A stretch of 64,000 nucleotides of DNA from Rheum nobile (GCA_027886185.1 WOAB01000146.1:1054001-1118000), one strand, 5' to 3'. Shown: positions 10,297-21,537, counted from the stretch's first letter. Notes: generated by a model from the sequence alone, not told the origin. Numbers and translations are program-made.

Positions 10297-11410
10297 TGAT
10301 AACAGCAATTTGTCGTGCTAATTACTTCTATGCAAGTTATCCAAACAAACCTTAAACCATAGTCCTAAGTAAGTAAGGGTCGAGTCCACAGGGAGACAGA
10401 TTCTATCTTTATGTATAATTTCTATGTCAATCTTAAAGTAACCAGAGGGGGGTTTTGTATGTTTTAGAATCACTAAGAATGCAAAAGCAAACAAACGAAA
10501 GATGATGAATTCAGTAATTGGGGAAATAGCTCAGCCAAACAAACATCCACTATTCGTATGATAAGTTGATCATAGATAATCATTCAATATCTCATGCAAT
10601 GGAAATTCCTATTCCTTTTCTAAAGTAACTACAAGCACAACCAGATACTTATAGCACTAACTAATTAAACAACCATAAAACCATCAAGATTCAGTTTAAC
10701 AGCAACATTAAGCATAGGAATATAGATAGGATACAATCTAGCATAAAACAACCAGCTTTTATACTAGAATATAAATCAGTTCTCTTCTACATAAGACTAG
10801 CACAACCAGTTACTAGTACGATGCAGTTGCTAATACGATGAAGATATGCTCAACCAGTAACAATCTAGATCTAGTAATCAATCAATAGAGACAAACCCTA
10901 GTTGCGCAGGCTAGAGATTATCAATATTAATCATAAACAATTCAAGCAAGAGAATAGATAAAATCCATGCGATAGATAAGGAACGAAAATCTCACAACTA
11001 AATCAAGACGAAAGCTTCAATTGTCTGACTAAGCAAGAGAGGCTTAGTTCTTCATAGCAAGGTACGTAGAAAGGAAAAACAATGAAAGTAGGGTTCCCCG
11101 ATAAACAAGCCTTCCCTCTACCCTTAAATACTAAAAGGAAATAAGTCTCTAAAGATAAATTAAAACGAAATAATAAAAACACTAATAATAATAAAATATG
11201 AAATAAGGAAATAAAAGAGTTCGAATCCACTGCTGACGGGTGCGGCGGTCGCCGCCAGAGCACTTCTTGGGGGTTCTTCGCTTCAGCTCCAGAAATCTCC
11301 TAAAATGCCTCCAAGTGACGTCTTCAGTGTCTCCACTCCAATGCTTCCCTAAACACCACTAAATATATGCTAAAACTCCGTCTATACACACAACATAATT
11401 GTGTGTATCA
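10297..11410 (-). mobile_element. 5' LTR of the Athila-like element
   Basis: A 1114 bp LTR. On the minus strand it starts TGATACACAC and ends GCTGTTATCA, directly followed by the primer site. Gag, protease and RT follow downstream (to the left). The LTR's outer end at 11410/11411 lies inside the 3' LTR of the CRM-like element, so this element is younger than the CRM-like one. No gene is seen inside. Confidence 0.88.
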
Positions 11411-11616
11411 CGTCTTCAGCACGTTCCTCGATGGTGGAGAGGACGGCAAGTCTTGGCTTGGTTTCCGGGCTGCCTTGGCCAGCGACGAAGCGTGCAACAA
11501 GGGATGCGATAGCTTCGGCGATGGCTTTGGCCCTGGACCTTGTCACTGGGCCATCTGAGCACAGGCTCATGGATTGTTCTTCCTCGTGGGCCGTCATGGG
11601 GGGCAGGGTCACATCA
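11411..11616 (-). mobile_element. 3' LTR of the CRM-like element, truncated by the Athila-like insertion
   Basis: The 206 bp start of the 3' LTR. It aligns without gaps to 18663-18868 of the 5' LTR with about ten differences by eye. On the minus strand it begins TGATGTGACCC after a polypurine tract. The pol reading frame runs through it, as in CRM-type elements. The remainder is on the far side of the Athila-like element, outside the window. Confidence 0.85.
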
Positions 11617-11627
11617 TCCTCCCCCAC
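11617..11627 (-). other. polypurine tract of the CRM-like element
   Basis: The minus strand reads GTGGGGGAGGA and abuts the 3' LTR start TGATGTG. It primes plus-strand DNA synthesis. It lies within the C-terminal part of the integrase reading frame. Confidence 0.75.
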
Positions 11628-12786
11628 TTGGCTTTGAAGCGTCCCCGCTTCACCATTTTCAAACTCAGGCTCAATGTATGGAGTCAAGTCCGACACATTG
11701 AAGGTCGAATGGACTCCGAAATCAGGTTGGTGCTCGAGTTGATAAGCATTGTCCCCGATGGCCTTGATCACGCGGAAGGGACCATCTCCACGTGGTGCCA
11801 ATTTGTGCTTGCGCCGCTGGGGAAATCTTCCCTTTCGCATATGCACCCAGACTAGGTCTCCGGGAGCGAACACAACGCGGCGGCCTGAATTCTTCTGCTT
11901 GGTATACTGCGCGGCCCTTCTTTCCAGTTGTGCCCTGGTTCGGCGGTGTAGCTCCTGCACATGCTCGGCCCGGTTGGCGGCAGATACGTGCACTGGTTCT
12001 CGTAGTGGACGCGGCGGCAAATCAAGCAGCGTAAATGGATTCAACATACACCACTTCGAACGGACTCATGTTGGTCGCCGTGTGCCTGCATCTATTATAA
12101 CAAAACTCGACAAGAGATAGTAAGTCCTCCCAACGCCTAGGGTTGGCCTTTAGCATGGTGCGAAGGAGGGCTCCTAGCGTCCTGTTAGTGACCTCTGTTT
12201 GGTCGTCCGTTTAGGGGTGGTAGCTAGTGGAGAAAAGGAGTTTTGTACCTAGCTTTCCCCAAAGAGTTCTCCAAAAGTGACCTACAAACTTCGAATCCCT
12301 ATCACTAACAATGGTTCTAGGGACACCATGATAACGAACCACATGCTCAAAAAATAAATCTGCAATCTCACTAGCACTGTGGGTAGTCTTACATGCAATA
12401 AAATGGGCCATCTTAGAAAATCTATCTACGACCACAAAAATGGAGTCACGACCTCGTCGAGAGAGGGGTAAACCCATAATGAAATCCATAGACAGATCTT
12501 CCCAGGGGGCACTCGGTATAGGCAAAGGGGTGTAGAGGCCGTGGGGACTAGACCTAGCTTTAGCGCGCTGGCAAGTCACACAACTCCTACAAAACCTAGT
12601 CACTTGGTGGGTCATCTTAGGCCAAAAGAAATGTTCTCTTAAAGCGGCCAGTGTCTTCCTAATCCCAAAGTGTCCACGACTTTCGTGAGCTTCCTGAATC
12701 AAAAGGAGCCTAATGGAGGACCTAGGGATGCAAAAGCGATTAGCCTTATATAAATAACCCTCAGAGAGAAAATATGACTCAAACTC

Positions 12787-14049
12787 TCAAACTCTTAGGC
12801 AATGCTCGACTATAGGGGAAAAGAAAGGATTAACAACATATAATTCCTTAATCAAAGCAAAGCCTAAAACTTTAGTCTGCACATGAGTCAAGAGAACGTA
12901 CCTCCTGGACAGGGCGTCTGCAACAACGTTCTCTTTGCCCTTCTTATGGAAAACGACGTAAGGGAACGTCTCAAGGAATTCCACCCAGCAAGCATGACGG
13001 CGGTTGAGATGTGTTTGGCTCTTCAAATAGCCCAACGCGGCGTGATCGCTGTGGATGACAAATTCACATGGCCAAAGATAGTGTTGCCACGTCTTGAGTA
13101 CTCGGATGAGGGCATACAACTCCTTGTCGTAGGTGGGATAGTTGAGTGTGGCGCCAGAGAGCTTCTCATTGAAGTAAGCGATCGGCCTCCTCTCTTGGTG
13201 TAGCACACCACCAATTCCAATGTCTGAGGCATCACATTCCACCTCGAACGGTCTGTTGAAGTCAGGAAGTTGGAGCAATGGTGCCTGGCATAATGCGTGC
13301 TTCAAGGCCGAAAAGATCGTTTCATGTTGCTCTTGCCAAGACACCGTTGTGCCCTTCTTGGTCAGCTCGTGTAAAGGCGCTGCAATGGAGGAAACATTTC
13401 TCACAAAGCGCCTATAAAATCCAGCGAGGCCGAGGAAGCTTCGGACTTGTGTTAGGGTCGTCGGCGTCGGTCAGTCCTTGATGGCGGTGATTTTCTCCTC
13501 ATCAACACGTATGCCATCAACACTCACAACGTAGCCCAGAAAGTTCGTAGATGTAGAACAGAACGAACACTTGGCGAGGTTGGCAAACAAGCGCTCGCTG
13601 CGAAGACACAGCAGGACGGCTCGAAGGTGCTCAACGTGCTCTTCTAGGCTTTTCGAATATACAAGGATGTCATAGAAATAAACGACGACAAACTTGCCAA
13701 GGAAAGCTCGCAGAACGTGGTTCATCAAGCGCAAAAAGGTGCTGGGGGCGTTTGTTAGCCCAAACGGCATGACGATCCACTCATAAAGCCCGTACTTAGT
13801 CTTGAAGGCGGTCTTCCATTCATCACCGTCCTTCATTCTAATTTGATGATATCCACTCTTCAAATCAATCTTGGAAAATGTGGTAGCGCCGTGAAGTTCA
13901 TCGAGCATATCGTCAAGGCGAGGGATCGGATGCTTGTACTTGACGGTAATCTGGTTAATAGCTCGGCAATCAACACACATCCTCCATGTGTCATCTTTCT
14001 TGGGCACAAGGATCACAGGCACAGCGCAAGGGGAAAGAGATTCCCTCAC
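12787..14049 (-). pseudogene. reverse transcriptase and RNase H of the CRM-like element
   Basis: The RT has SPCAVPVILVPKKDDTWRMC, KIDLKSGYHQIRMK and MPFGLTNAPSTFLRLMNHVL. The catalytic box reads YFYDILVYS instead of YFDD, so one of the two catalytic aspartates is lost. RNase H follows (13404-12787) with EVECDASDIGIGGVL, YPTYDKELYALIRVLKTW, VIHSDHAALGYL and ENVVADALSRRY. A TGA between the two (near 13472) replaces a Trp codon. RT sequence and element structure point to the CRM clade of chromoviruses. Confidence 0.85.
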
Positions 14050-14952
14050 GTAGCCTCGATCCAGCAGGTCGTTAACCTATCGCTGCAGCTCACTGGACTC
14101 TTCTGGGCCAGCCCTGTAAGCAACGCGGTTTGGCAATGAGGCACCTGGCACAAGATCGATCTGATGCTCAATGCCTCGCAAGGGAGGTAAACCTTGGGGC
14201 AACTCATCGGGGAAGACGTCGTCGAACTCAGCGAGCAAGGCGGTGATAGGAGGAGGCACATCCTTGGCTCTCGACGACTCTGGAATGCAAGGAGTTGGCA
14301 CAAGCAGAAAACAGGGCGCCTTGCCAGTCAAACATGGCGTGATGTCACTGGGCCTGGCGAGAAATAGTCTATGCTCACAAGAGCCCTGCAACGGACTCTT
14401 CGGCGGTAACTGAACGGCCTGTTTGGTCTTCTTCTTTGCAGTGCCTTGTGGAGAAGCCGTTGTTCCAGAAGTTGTGTTATGTTGCTTCACGAGTGTCTCT
14501 AGTGACTCGATCGGCCTGTTTGCAGCGGCCCCAATGGCCTTCTGGCGATCTCTTTCCACCTGGTCCTGCAAGATCTCATGGGGAGACATTGGATGCAAAG
14601 TGATGCGCTTCCCATGGTAAGTGAACACATAAGTGTTCAAATATCCATCGTGGAGAACGCGCATGTCGAATTGCCATGGGCGCCCAAGCAAGATATGGGT
14701 GGCGTCCATTGCAATGACATCACATAAAACAGAATCATAGTATTGGCCAATTGAAAAAGAAATTAAGCACTGACGAGATACTGTGTTACCTGGACTAGAA
14801 GAAATCCATTGGAGAGCGTACGGTTGGGGATGAGGAGTCGTGGGCAAGTTGAAGTGTGTAACGACCTTCTCATTCACAATATTGGCACAAGAGCCGCCAT
14901 CAACAATCACACTCAAGGTGGCCGTCTGGACGAGGGCTCGTGTGTGGAACAA
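14050..14952 (-). pseudogene. protease region of the CRM-like element
   Basis: Same minus-strand frame as RT, separated by a TAG (a decayed Gln codon near 14080). It contains SVIVDGGSCANIVNEKVV (protease-like domain with DGGS as the active-site motif), the conserved block HILLGRPWQFDMRVLHDGYLN, and the RT-leading segment RGIEHQIDLVPGASLPNR. These are standard landmarks between Gag and RT in CRM-type elements. Confidence 0.8.
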
Positions 14953-15095
14953 ATTCTCTCTTTGGTCTCGGAGACTAGAGTCCTAGACTGTGAGGATACG
15001 CCAGGTCACTAAGCTCAATGGAGTGCTCACGTTCAATGAAGCGGGTTCACAGTCGTAAGCGTCCTCTTCGTCTTCATTCCCTTCGTCAATTGGCT

Positions 15096-17111
15096 CTAGG
15101 GGTTGTTCGTCATCTCGCAAGACTCATAGCCAGCGGCGGCAGCAGAGAACAAAACCTTTCGAGCATTTGGGCAATCCTTCTTGTAGTGGCCTCTGCCACC
15201 ACACTTGAAACACTCGAGATCTCGCGTGCGGTCAGTGTTCACTGGAGCCGGTCTGTGGGTGGTCTGGCGCGCTGTTGTGTTCGTTGTCGGCGGCCTCGCC
15301 TTGATAGACGAGTTGTTGGCAGCAGAAGCACTAGGATGAGTGTTAGAAGAATTGAAACCACTAGGGTTAGAAGCATACCTGGAGGAGTTACTCGTATAGG
15401 ACTTTCGGCGAGCGATCTGAGCATGTAGTTGCATCGCCGTGTGAGTAAGGGTGTTCAAGTCCTTGATGGGCAGAATCTCGAGCTGATCACGAATATTAGC
15501 GTTCAAACCACTCAAGAATTTTGTCCTCGAGGTAGAAGGAGCAACAAAGATGTTCGCCTTGTAATACATATCTTCCAGCTTCGAAAAGAACTCGAGTGGA
15601 GTCTGTGAGCCTTGGCGAGCCATGGCGATCTCCATTCGCATTTGATTTCGATAATCTAGAGGCACGTATTTCCTGGTCATCACATAAACGAGCTGATGCC
15701 ACTCGGTGACTCTCGTCCTTTTGCGTCGGACGCAGTCATCTTCAAACCTGTGCCACCAAACTCTTGCAGCACCTCAAAAGGTGAGAGTCGCTGCGTTGAC
15801 GTGCTCTTGGGGAGGCACTTGACAATAGCGGAGTGTATACTCTGTGGCCTGTATCCATTCAAGAAAAACAGCAGGGTTGTATTCACCATAAAAATGTTCA
15901 ATCTTTACCTTAACGTCGTGTCTCACGTAGCGAGGTGCTTGAACGTCCTGATTGTGAGCATCATCATAGTATGGTTGTTCAACATCGCGTAAACCATGAG
16001 GTCGTTCGCGGCCATTGTGGCGTCTTTCTCTGGCTTGGTGAGGCTCGCCGCGGACATAGTCTTCTCTGTGCGCGTAGACGTCGTCTTGACGATGTCTTCT
16101 CGGCTGGACATCGAAGTCGTCTCGACGGGCATCTCTGGGCATGGCATCACGGCGCCGGCCGTCAATGTCATGATGGCGACCTCCTTGTGGCTGGAGTCGT
16201 GGTGATGGAATATAGTCCGATGGATGGTCCTGCAATTCAATAGGATCTCCAAGAGGGGGGTGAAACAAATTGGGATTGACCATACCTGAGTCTTCAATTT
16301 CTTCATCGTCATATTCGTCGAAGTCATCGTCAACATTAGGAGTGATCGAAGCGTAGCCATCCGAGCCGTAGCGGGGTGTCCGAGCACTCTGGTGTTGAAG
16401 GTTAGAGCACAATGCACGGCTGAGGGAATGTGTGTTCGGTGTCCTGTAATCGTCAGCGTCCTGTTGCTTAGAACGGCATGATATACCACTGGGCCTTCTC
16501 GGCGTTGTGTCGATTAGAGCTGCTTGGCGACGGCGGCCATCCCTTGGCGCGGAGCCTGTTACTTGACGTTGTGTTCTGCGAGAAGCATATCTCTCATTAA
16601 AATCATAAGGTTCAGAAAATTCACCTTGAGCGTCGGCGTCGCGGTCTGAGCCGGTGTCAATGCCACTATGCGCGGCGGTCGGCACATAGCGATCTGTATG
16701 CGATGCGAGCCCTTGGCGACTTTCTATGACACTCTGCAACCTCTTGAGTTGGGGTTGTGGTTGATGTGAAGGCATGATGCCTTTCCCCTTATCAACTCTT
16801 GTCTTGGAAGGACCGGCGTTGGTGGCTTTTGGTTGAGTCGGTGCCTCCATGGCAGGTAAAGAAGCCGGAGTGGGCACGGTGGTGGCCACTCGTTGGTTTG
16901 CTCTCAAAGTAGCGAGCTCTTGGCGAAGAGCTTGGATCAAAATTTGATCTTCCGTCAATTCCAAGAGAGTATCTTGTGGATTTGGGTCTTGTTGTGGTTG
17001 TTCCTGTGAGGGAACCAACATCGGGTTCTGTGGTTGGTTGTTGTTGTCATCACCGGGTTGGTCGTTACCTTGTCCAAGCGTCATGCTACCTATAACAAGT
17101 TTGCCAGACAT
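15096..17111 (-). pseudogene. Gag of the CRM-like element
   Basis: Starts at the ATG at 17111 (MSGKLVIGSMTLGQG), with a Gln/Pro-rich N-terminal region and a long Arg/Asp-rich middle. The conserved Gag core follows: VKIEHFYGEYNPAVFLEWIQ, then a TGA near 15776 (a decayed Arg codon), then ARVWWHRFEDD, YRNQMRMEIAMARQG and TKFLSGLN. It ends with a CCHC knuckle CFKCGGRGHYKKDC. Everything is in one frame apart from the single stop. The pol frame is different. Confidence 0.8.
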
Positions 17112-17890
17112 GGGAGTAAAAACGAACCAAAAGGTAACAAAGAACAACAATCAAGCAAAATCACAAGTCAAGTCACAAGGTTCACGTAAGGTAGGGCTGT
17201 TTGGGCTTGCCGTGAGGGCGGCTTGGCTTGAACAAGTAGTGGTGTATCAAGCAAAGTTGCAATCAAACACACAAGAACAAATTGAAACCCTAGACAAACG
17301 TAAACAAAGTGACCAAAGTGAGCAAGAAATCACCTTCTAGGAAGTTTACCTAGACGATGGAGGGGTAGAGAAGATGAGCCTAAGCCGAGGTGATTGAGTT
17401 AGGGTTGCCTTATTTTGGCTTTCCCAAACTTGGAACTTTTTTTTTTTGAATTAATATCCGAGATCTTTTTTTGTGATCTTTGTTTTCGGATTGAAGGAAA
17501 GAAAATAAAACAAAATCGGCTTAAGTAACTAGAAGATATCACAAGTGTGATTTAGGAAAGATTGGAGAGAAGAGAAGATTTGATTTTATCTTATAAGGAA
17601 AGTGGTTAACTAACTAAAAAGTAATAACATGCAAACAAGGAAACTATATCTACGTTGGAAATAAGGAAACAAAATATCTAGCATACAAGATAACAAAAAT
17701 TACCTAACACACCAAAACTTAAGGGGCAAGAAAAAAAAATAGGCCAAGATATTATCTTGTAGAAACCGAAGGTGAGCAAATATGGTAACTTTTTGGTTTT
17801 TCGAACAATTTGATGAAACAAACGATGGGGGTCAAGAGAAAAATTTTGTGAACGAATGCAACTTGAGTTTGTGACTTACAAGACTGATGG
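17112..17890 (-). other. leader of the CRM-like element
   Basis: Between primer site and gag start, about 780 bp. It includes a run of ten T at about 17440 and AT-rich sequence. No gene is visible. Confidence 0.6.
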
Positions 17891-17902
17891 GCTCTGATAC
17901 CA
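17891..17902 (-). other. primer binding site of the CRM-like element
   Basis: Minus strand TGGTATCAGAGC, two bases inside the LTR end at 17905; iMet-type primer. Confidence 0.9.
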
Positions 17903-17904
17903 GT

Positions 17905-18868
17905 TGATGTGTTCCTGCCTCCGATGACAAGCCAATTGTCAAAGGTGACAACTTTCAGATCTAGTCTTGGTTGGAAAGTCACTCGTCTCGACGGTGGAAG
18001 CGTTGGTGGTGATGATAGCGATCTGTTGGAAGGATGGAAGGCGATGGCGGAAGCGAATTGATTGAGGGATGGAAGACTTGAAGAGACAAGTCTTTGGTGT
18101 CGTAGCGTCGACTGTGGATGAAGGGAGATGCAAAGGATATGTTTGCTTGAGATCAAGCGGTGCCGTAGCGTCGGCGGCGGAGTGAATGGAGATGAGAGGG
18201 ATATGTGACGTTCGATCAAGGGAAGGAAGATAAACACTCTACTTAAGCCTTGAACTTTAATTTGAACGTAAGAAAATAATAACAAGGTTCGAAACTATAA
18301 ATACTAGAGGCGAGACATCGGTTTAGGCCAAGTCGAGCCTAGTGGGCTAGCCCATGCAAGCATGCAAAGGCACACACCCGAAAATAGACAAACTATAAAA
18401 GGGAAACTAGTTAAAACAAGCAATAGCGCTAAATAGGGAAAGTATCTCAAAACAGATAAGGCAAACGTGTTCTAAAGCGAGCTCTTCGAGCGAGCCCTTC
18501 AGCGAACTCTTCGAACGCGCTCCTCAACGAGCTCTTCTGTTGGAGCGATGCCTTCAGCGAGCTCCTTTGTTGTATTGATGCTCTTAGCGAGTTGTTCTCT
18601 TGTAGCAGTGAGCTCGTTGCTTCGTCCGACGTCTTCTTCAGTGCGCTCCTTTGTGAGCGAGACGTCTTCAGCACATTCCTCGATGGTGGAGAGGACGACA
18701 AGTCTTGGCTCGGTTTCCGGGCTGCCTTGGCCAGCGACGAAGCGTGCAACAAGGGATGCTACCGCTTCGGCGATGGCTTTGGCCCTGGACCTTGTCACTA
18801 GGCCATCTGAGCGCATGCTCATGGCTTGTTCTTCCTCGTGGGCCGTCATGGGGGGCAGGGTCACATCA
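17905..18868 (-). mobile_element. 5' LTR of the CRM-like element
   Basis: A 964 bp LTR bounded by the inverted pair TGATGTG...CACATCA. Its first 200 bp on the minus strand encode the integrase C-terminus (MTAHEEEQAMSMRSDG and following), duplicating the end of pol in the 3' LTR. A serial short repeat of the GAGCTCNTTC type at 18478-18600 gives repeated short peptides. The outer end at 18868/18869 interrupts a LINE RT frame. Confidence 0.88.
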
Positions 18869-19232
18869 GTTAAGCTTTCATCCTATTAGCAATACATTTA
18901 GAAATCAACTTATAGATAACATTGCATAAGTTGATAGGACGAAAATCCGACATAGACATAGGGCGGGAAACTTTCGGGATAAACTTAATAAAGGTATAAT
19001 TGAGCATGGGATTCAAGGCACCCCCATTGAGAACATGTAACACAACGGACAGAACAGAGTTCCCCACCAAGCTCCAATGATTTTTAAAAAACAAAACAGG
19101 AAAGCCATCCGACCCTGGTGACTTGGAAGGATGTATATTATGTAATGCCTTCAGAACATCATTCTCCAAGAAAGGGGCTAGCAAAAGTTCATTATCAGCT
19201 TCTGTGATCTTCTTGGAAATACCATCCAACAT
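18869..19232 (-). pseudogene. L1-type LINE reverse transcriptase fragment
   Basis: The minus-strand frame starts MLDGISKKITEADNELLLAP and shows HPSKSPGSDGFPVLFFKNHW, FIKFIPKVSRPMSMSDFRPI and NLCNVIYKLISKCIANRMK. These are RT motifs 1-2 of plant L1 LINEs. The frame is cut at 18869 by the CRM-like LTR, making this the oldest layer of the left nest. The remainder is outside the window. Confidence 0.85.
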
Positions 19233-19593
19233 GGACAGGGGCTAAGCAAGTTTGCAAGTTAATAACATGGGTAAGGCCCACATTGCCTTTCTACAAGCCA
19301 AGAGAAGGAAGATGGAAATTATGATCCAGCCTAATTTCAATTCAAGCGGTGATTCTGATCCTAAACTTTTTCAATCTAAATTAAATTTTATTGTTTTATT
19401 CTGTGAAAAATGTATTTAGAATAATTCGATATAATTATTCCACGATTATTATATGTTGTGTCATGTTGGTACAAACTCGAGAGCAAACGTTAATTAAAGC
19501 GAGATATGGAGTCCATCGACAAAGATAGTAAATTCTTTTGAAGGAGCATTCAACCGGTAGCTATGAAATTCTGACAATCACAACATAAATTAA
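19233..19593. other. no feature recognised
   Basis: AT-rich sequence right of the LINE fragment. It may contain decayed upstream LINE sequence, but I see no convincing frame, repeat or RNA gene. Confidence 0.4.
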
Positions 19594-19732
19594 GCCTTCG
19601 AACCACAAGGGCACGAGCTGCCATCTTATTCTATTAGCCTACGGGCCGTAGGGGCACGAGCTGCCATCTTGTTCTATTAGACTATGGGCCGCAAGGGCAC
19701 GAGCTGCCATCTTGTTCTATTATCCTACGGGC
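19594..19732. repeat. tandem array of about 43 bp units, left part
   Basis: Three units with the core GGGCACGAGCTGCCATCTT followed by a TTCTATTAGCCTACGGGCC-type tail. The same unit resumes at 24499, on the far side of the Tekay-like block, so one array was split by the insertion. The five bases next to the left LTR end are CGGGC and next to the right end CGAGC, a possible diverged target duplication. Confidence 0.85.
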
Positions 19733-21080
19733 TGTAACACCCCCAAATCTTAACCCACTTGGAAAGGTATTACCGTCAGTGACCCCGGTATTCCTTACCA
19801 AAGTCACCCCAGGCTTTACCGTTTAAATACGAATCATGAGATACAAATGATACAAAAGCATAATATTATTCAATTAAAAACATGAGTCCCGAGATTATAT
19901 CACAATCCCTATTAGGACAAACACAGAGTTTAAACAAGGTACAGCGAAAGTCTTATAAAATACATTACAAACAAAACACTGGTCATTGCCCAAAGATCTC
20001 AACCTGATTAAAAGGAATTATTAAAAACATCCAAAAACCACTGTCGTCTTCATAGTCCTTCTAGTCTCCTCAACTACACTCTATTTGATGTGCCGAATCG
20101 AACGGATGACACCAGCCAACCATGTAGAGAACAATTACGGTTGGTTAGTCTAATGAAAGACTATGCAAGAGTACAAAGCAGAAGGTTCGAAGTAGTTGTA
20201 TTAGGTTAGACTCATCGTTTCTCGAATAATAGCCGATAACGATAGTCAACCTTCACACTTCTACTGAATATACAACAAAAGGCATGATCAAGAGAAGACT
20301 CCAACGGGCCCCCGTGGGCGTAGTCGAGTGGAAATCCCAGGGGAGTAGAAACATGGGGTGGGCAATCCCCCCGTGTTCGAAACGGAGGGATGGAAGCGGA
20401 GATGCACGCGCCCACGAATTTAACGCCCCTGAGCTGGGGGGGCACCTGCGGTTGGGCTCCAACGTGGGCCTGGCAACGTGGGCCTGGCAGAGGGGGGACG
20501 GGATTAGTGGGCTCACTTCGGTGGCCCGACACCCGGCTCCGGCAAAAAAAAAAGAAAAAAAAAGAGAAGACTCCAACGGAAGTGAGTCTTAAGGAAGTAT
20601 GACAAGATCTGGAACGTTTTAAAGAATCACACATCAACGATTGAAAAACTGACTTAGATGTTTTGGTTCATGACCAACCTCACCGCATACAGCGAATCCA
20701 GATTGGAAAGAGAACGTACTCTGATCAAAGTCGAGACGAGCTTTCCTAGCTGCACTATTACTTAGCTGCACTACTCGCCAAAGGTTTATTAGTTATGTGC
20801 GAATCTACGACACTTATCTTATTTAAATTCCAAAATGCGCATCACGTTACAAGCTTTTAAATGTATACACCATCAATGGTACGATACATCTTGATATACG
20901 TTTCTTGAGATTGACGCATACCGAAGGGATGAAATCCCGAGAATTGTGACACCAGCTAAGTGTCCTACCTCTATACTCTTGTAATAGAGGTCGGTCATGA
21001 CCATAAAATGGTATTGGGTGGGGATGAGCCACCCCTCTACCTAATTATAAAGAAACGACTGGACTGAGTCCAAGTCAGGA
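19733..21080 (-). mobile_element. Tekay-like LTR, 3' part (block B left)
   Basis: Starts with TGTAACACCCCC (minus-strand LTR end) and follows the order of LTR A through the block ATGTGCCGAATCGAACGG (20088), CACCGCATACAGCGAATCC (20680) and CTAGCTGCACT (20748). It stops near 21080 at a junction with inverted element sequence. It contains the SINE at 20308-20561. Most of the 5' half of this LTR copy is missing. Confidence 0.8.
20308..20561 (+). mobile_element. tRNA-derived SINE with poly(A) tail
   Basis: A 254 bp insertion flanked by a perfect 17-18 bp direct repeat AGAGAAGACTCCAACGG (20290/20291-20307 and 20562/20563-20579). The 5' end has an RNA polymerase III A box TAGTCGAGTGG (20321-20331, fits TRGYNNANNGG) and, 43 bases on, a B box GTTCGAAAC (20375-20383, fits GWTCRANNC). 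The 3' end is an A-rich tail with one G. All hallmarks of a SINE copied by a LINE machinery are present. I cannot assign it to a named family. Confidence 0.9.
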
Positions 21081-21082
21081 AC

Positions 21083-21537
21083 CGAAGAGGAGACTTGGGA
21101 AACTTGGAAGAGTGAGGAGGATATACTTAGACGCTTTCCCGAGTTGTTTTCGGCCTAGAACAATCAAGTTTCGGGGTCGAAACTTCTTTTAAGGGAGAGG
21201 TAATGTAATATCCCTCAATTTTTAGTAAGGGTATTGGGTAATTTTTCCCATTCTTCGTTCGATAATTGTTTCGCTTTCAGTGGAGTTCGGATTTTTCCGT
21301 AACATCCACGTTATCCGAAATAATTCTCTGAGTGGTATAAAATACATTCGATGTATTTTCGGGATTTAGAATATTTGTTTGGATACAAACATATAATTTC
21401 CGGGGTTTAAAATCCATATCAAAACCTATGCTGACACCTCCTTCCCATGGGCAAAGATTGGCCATGTATTTTTGTGGTGGGCAGAGACACCACGTCTCCT
21501 CCCCTGGGCTATTTTAGGAGCTCGATGGGTGCATCCA
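21083..21537 (+). mobile_element. inverted fragment: 3' interior end plus LTR start of a Tekay-like element
   Basis: The plus strand carries the typical end of a Tekay-type interior (TTTCGGGGTCGAAACTTC), a polypurine tract AAGGGAGAGG (21191-21200) and an LTR start TGTAATATCCCTC at 21204. The LTR piece runs about 330 bp and then joins, head to head, to minus-strand LTR sequence near 21538. Its orientation is opposite to the flanking LTR pieces. Confidence 0.8.

Larger units (their letters stand above)
11411..12780 (-). pseudogene. integrase of the CRM-like Gypsy element
   Basis: DDE integrase. In order on the minus strand: the zinc-binding region (HESRGHFGIRKTL, then CRSCVTCQRAK), the catalytic core with MDFIMGLP and VSDRDSKFVGHFW, then TEVTNRTLGALL, and a C-terminal domain with GDLVWVHMRKGRFP and APRGDGPFRVI. 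The C-terminus continues through the polypurine tract into the 3' LTR (MTAHEEEQSMSL, VTRSRAKAIAEA), and the identical protein segment is encoded in the 5' LTR at 18499-18864. This extension into the LTR is typical of the CRM clade. Damage: stop codons near 12790 and 12203 and a frameshift near 12047. Confidence 0.82.

Noticed and set aside
20375..20383. A tRNA gene suggested by the A and B boxes at 20321-20383
   Set aside because: No cloverleaf can be completed and the segment is bounded by a target duplication and a poly(A) tail, so it is a SINE.
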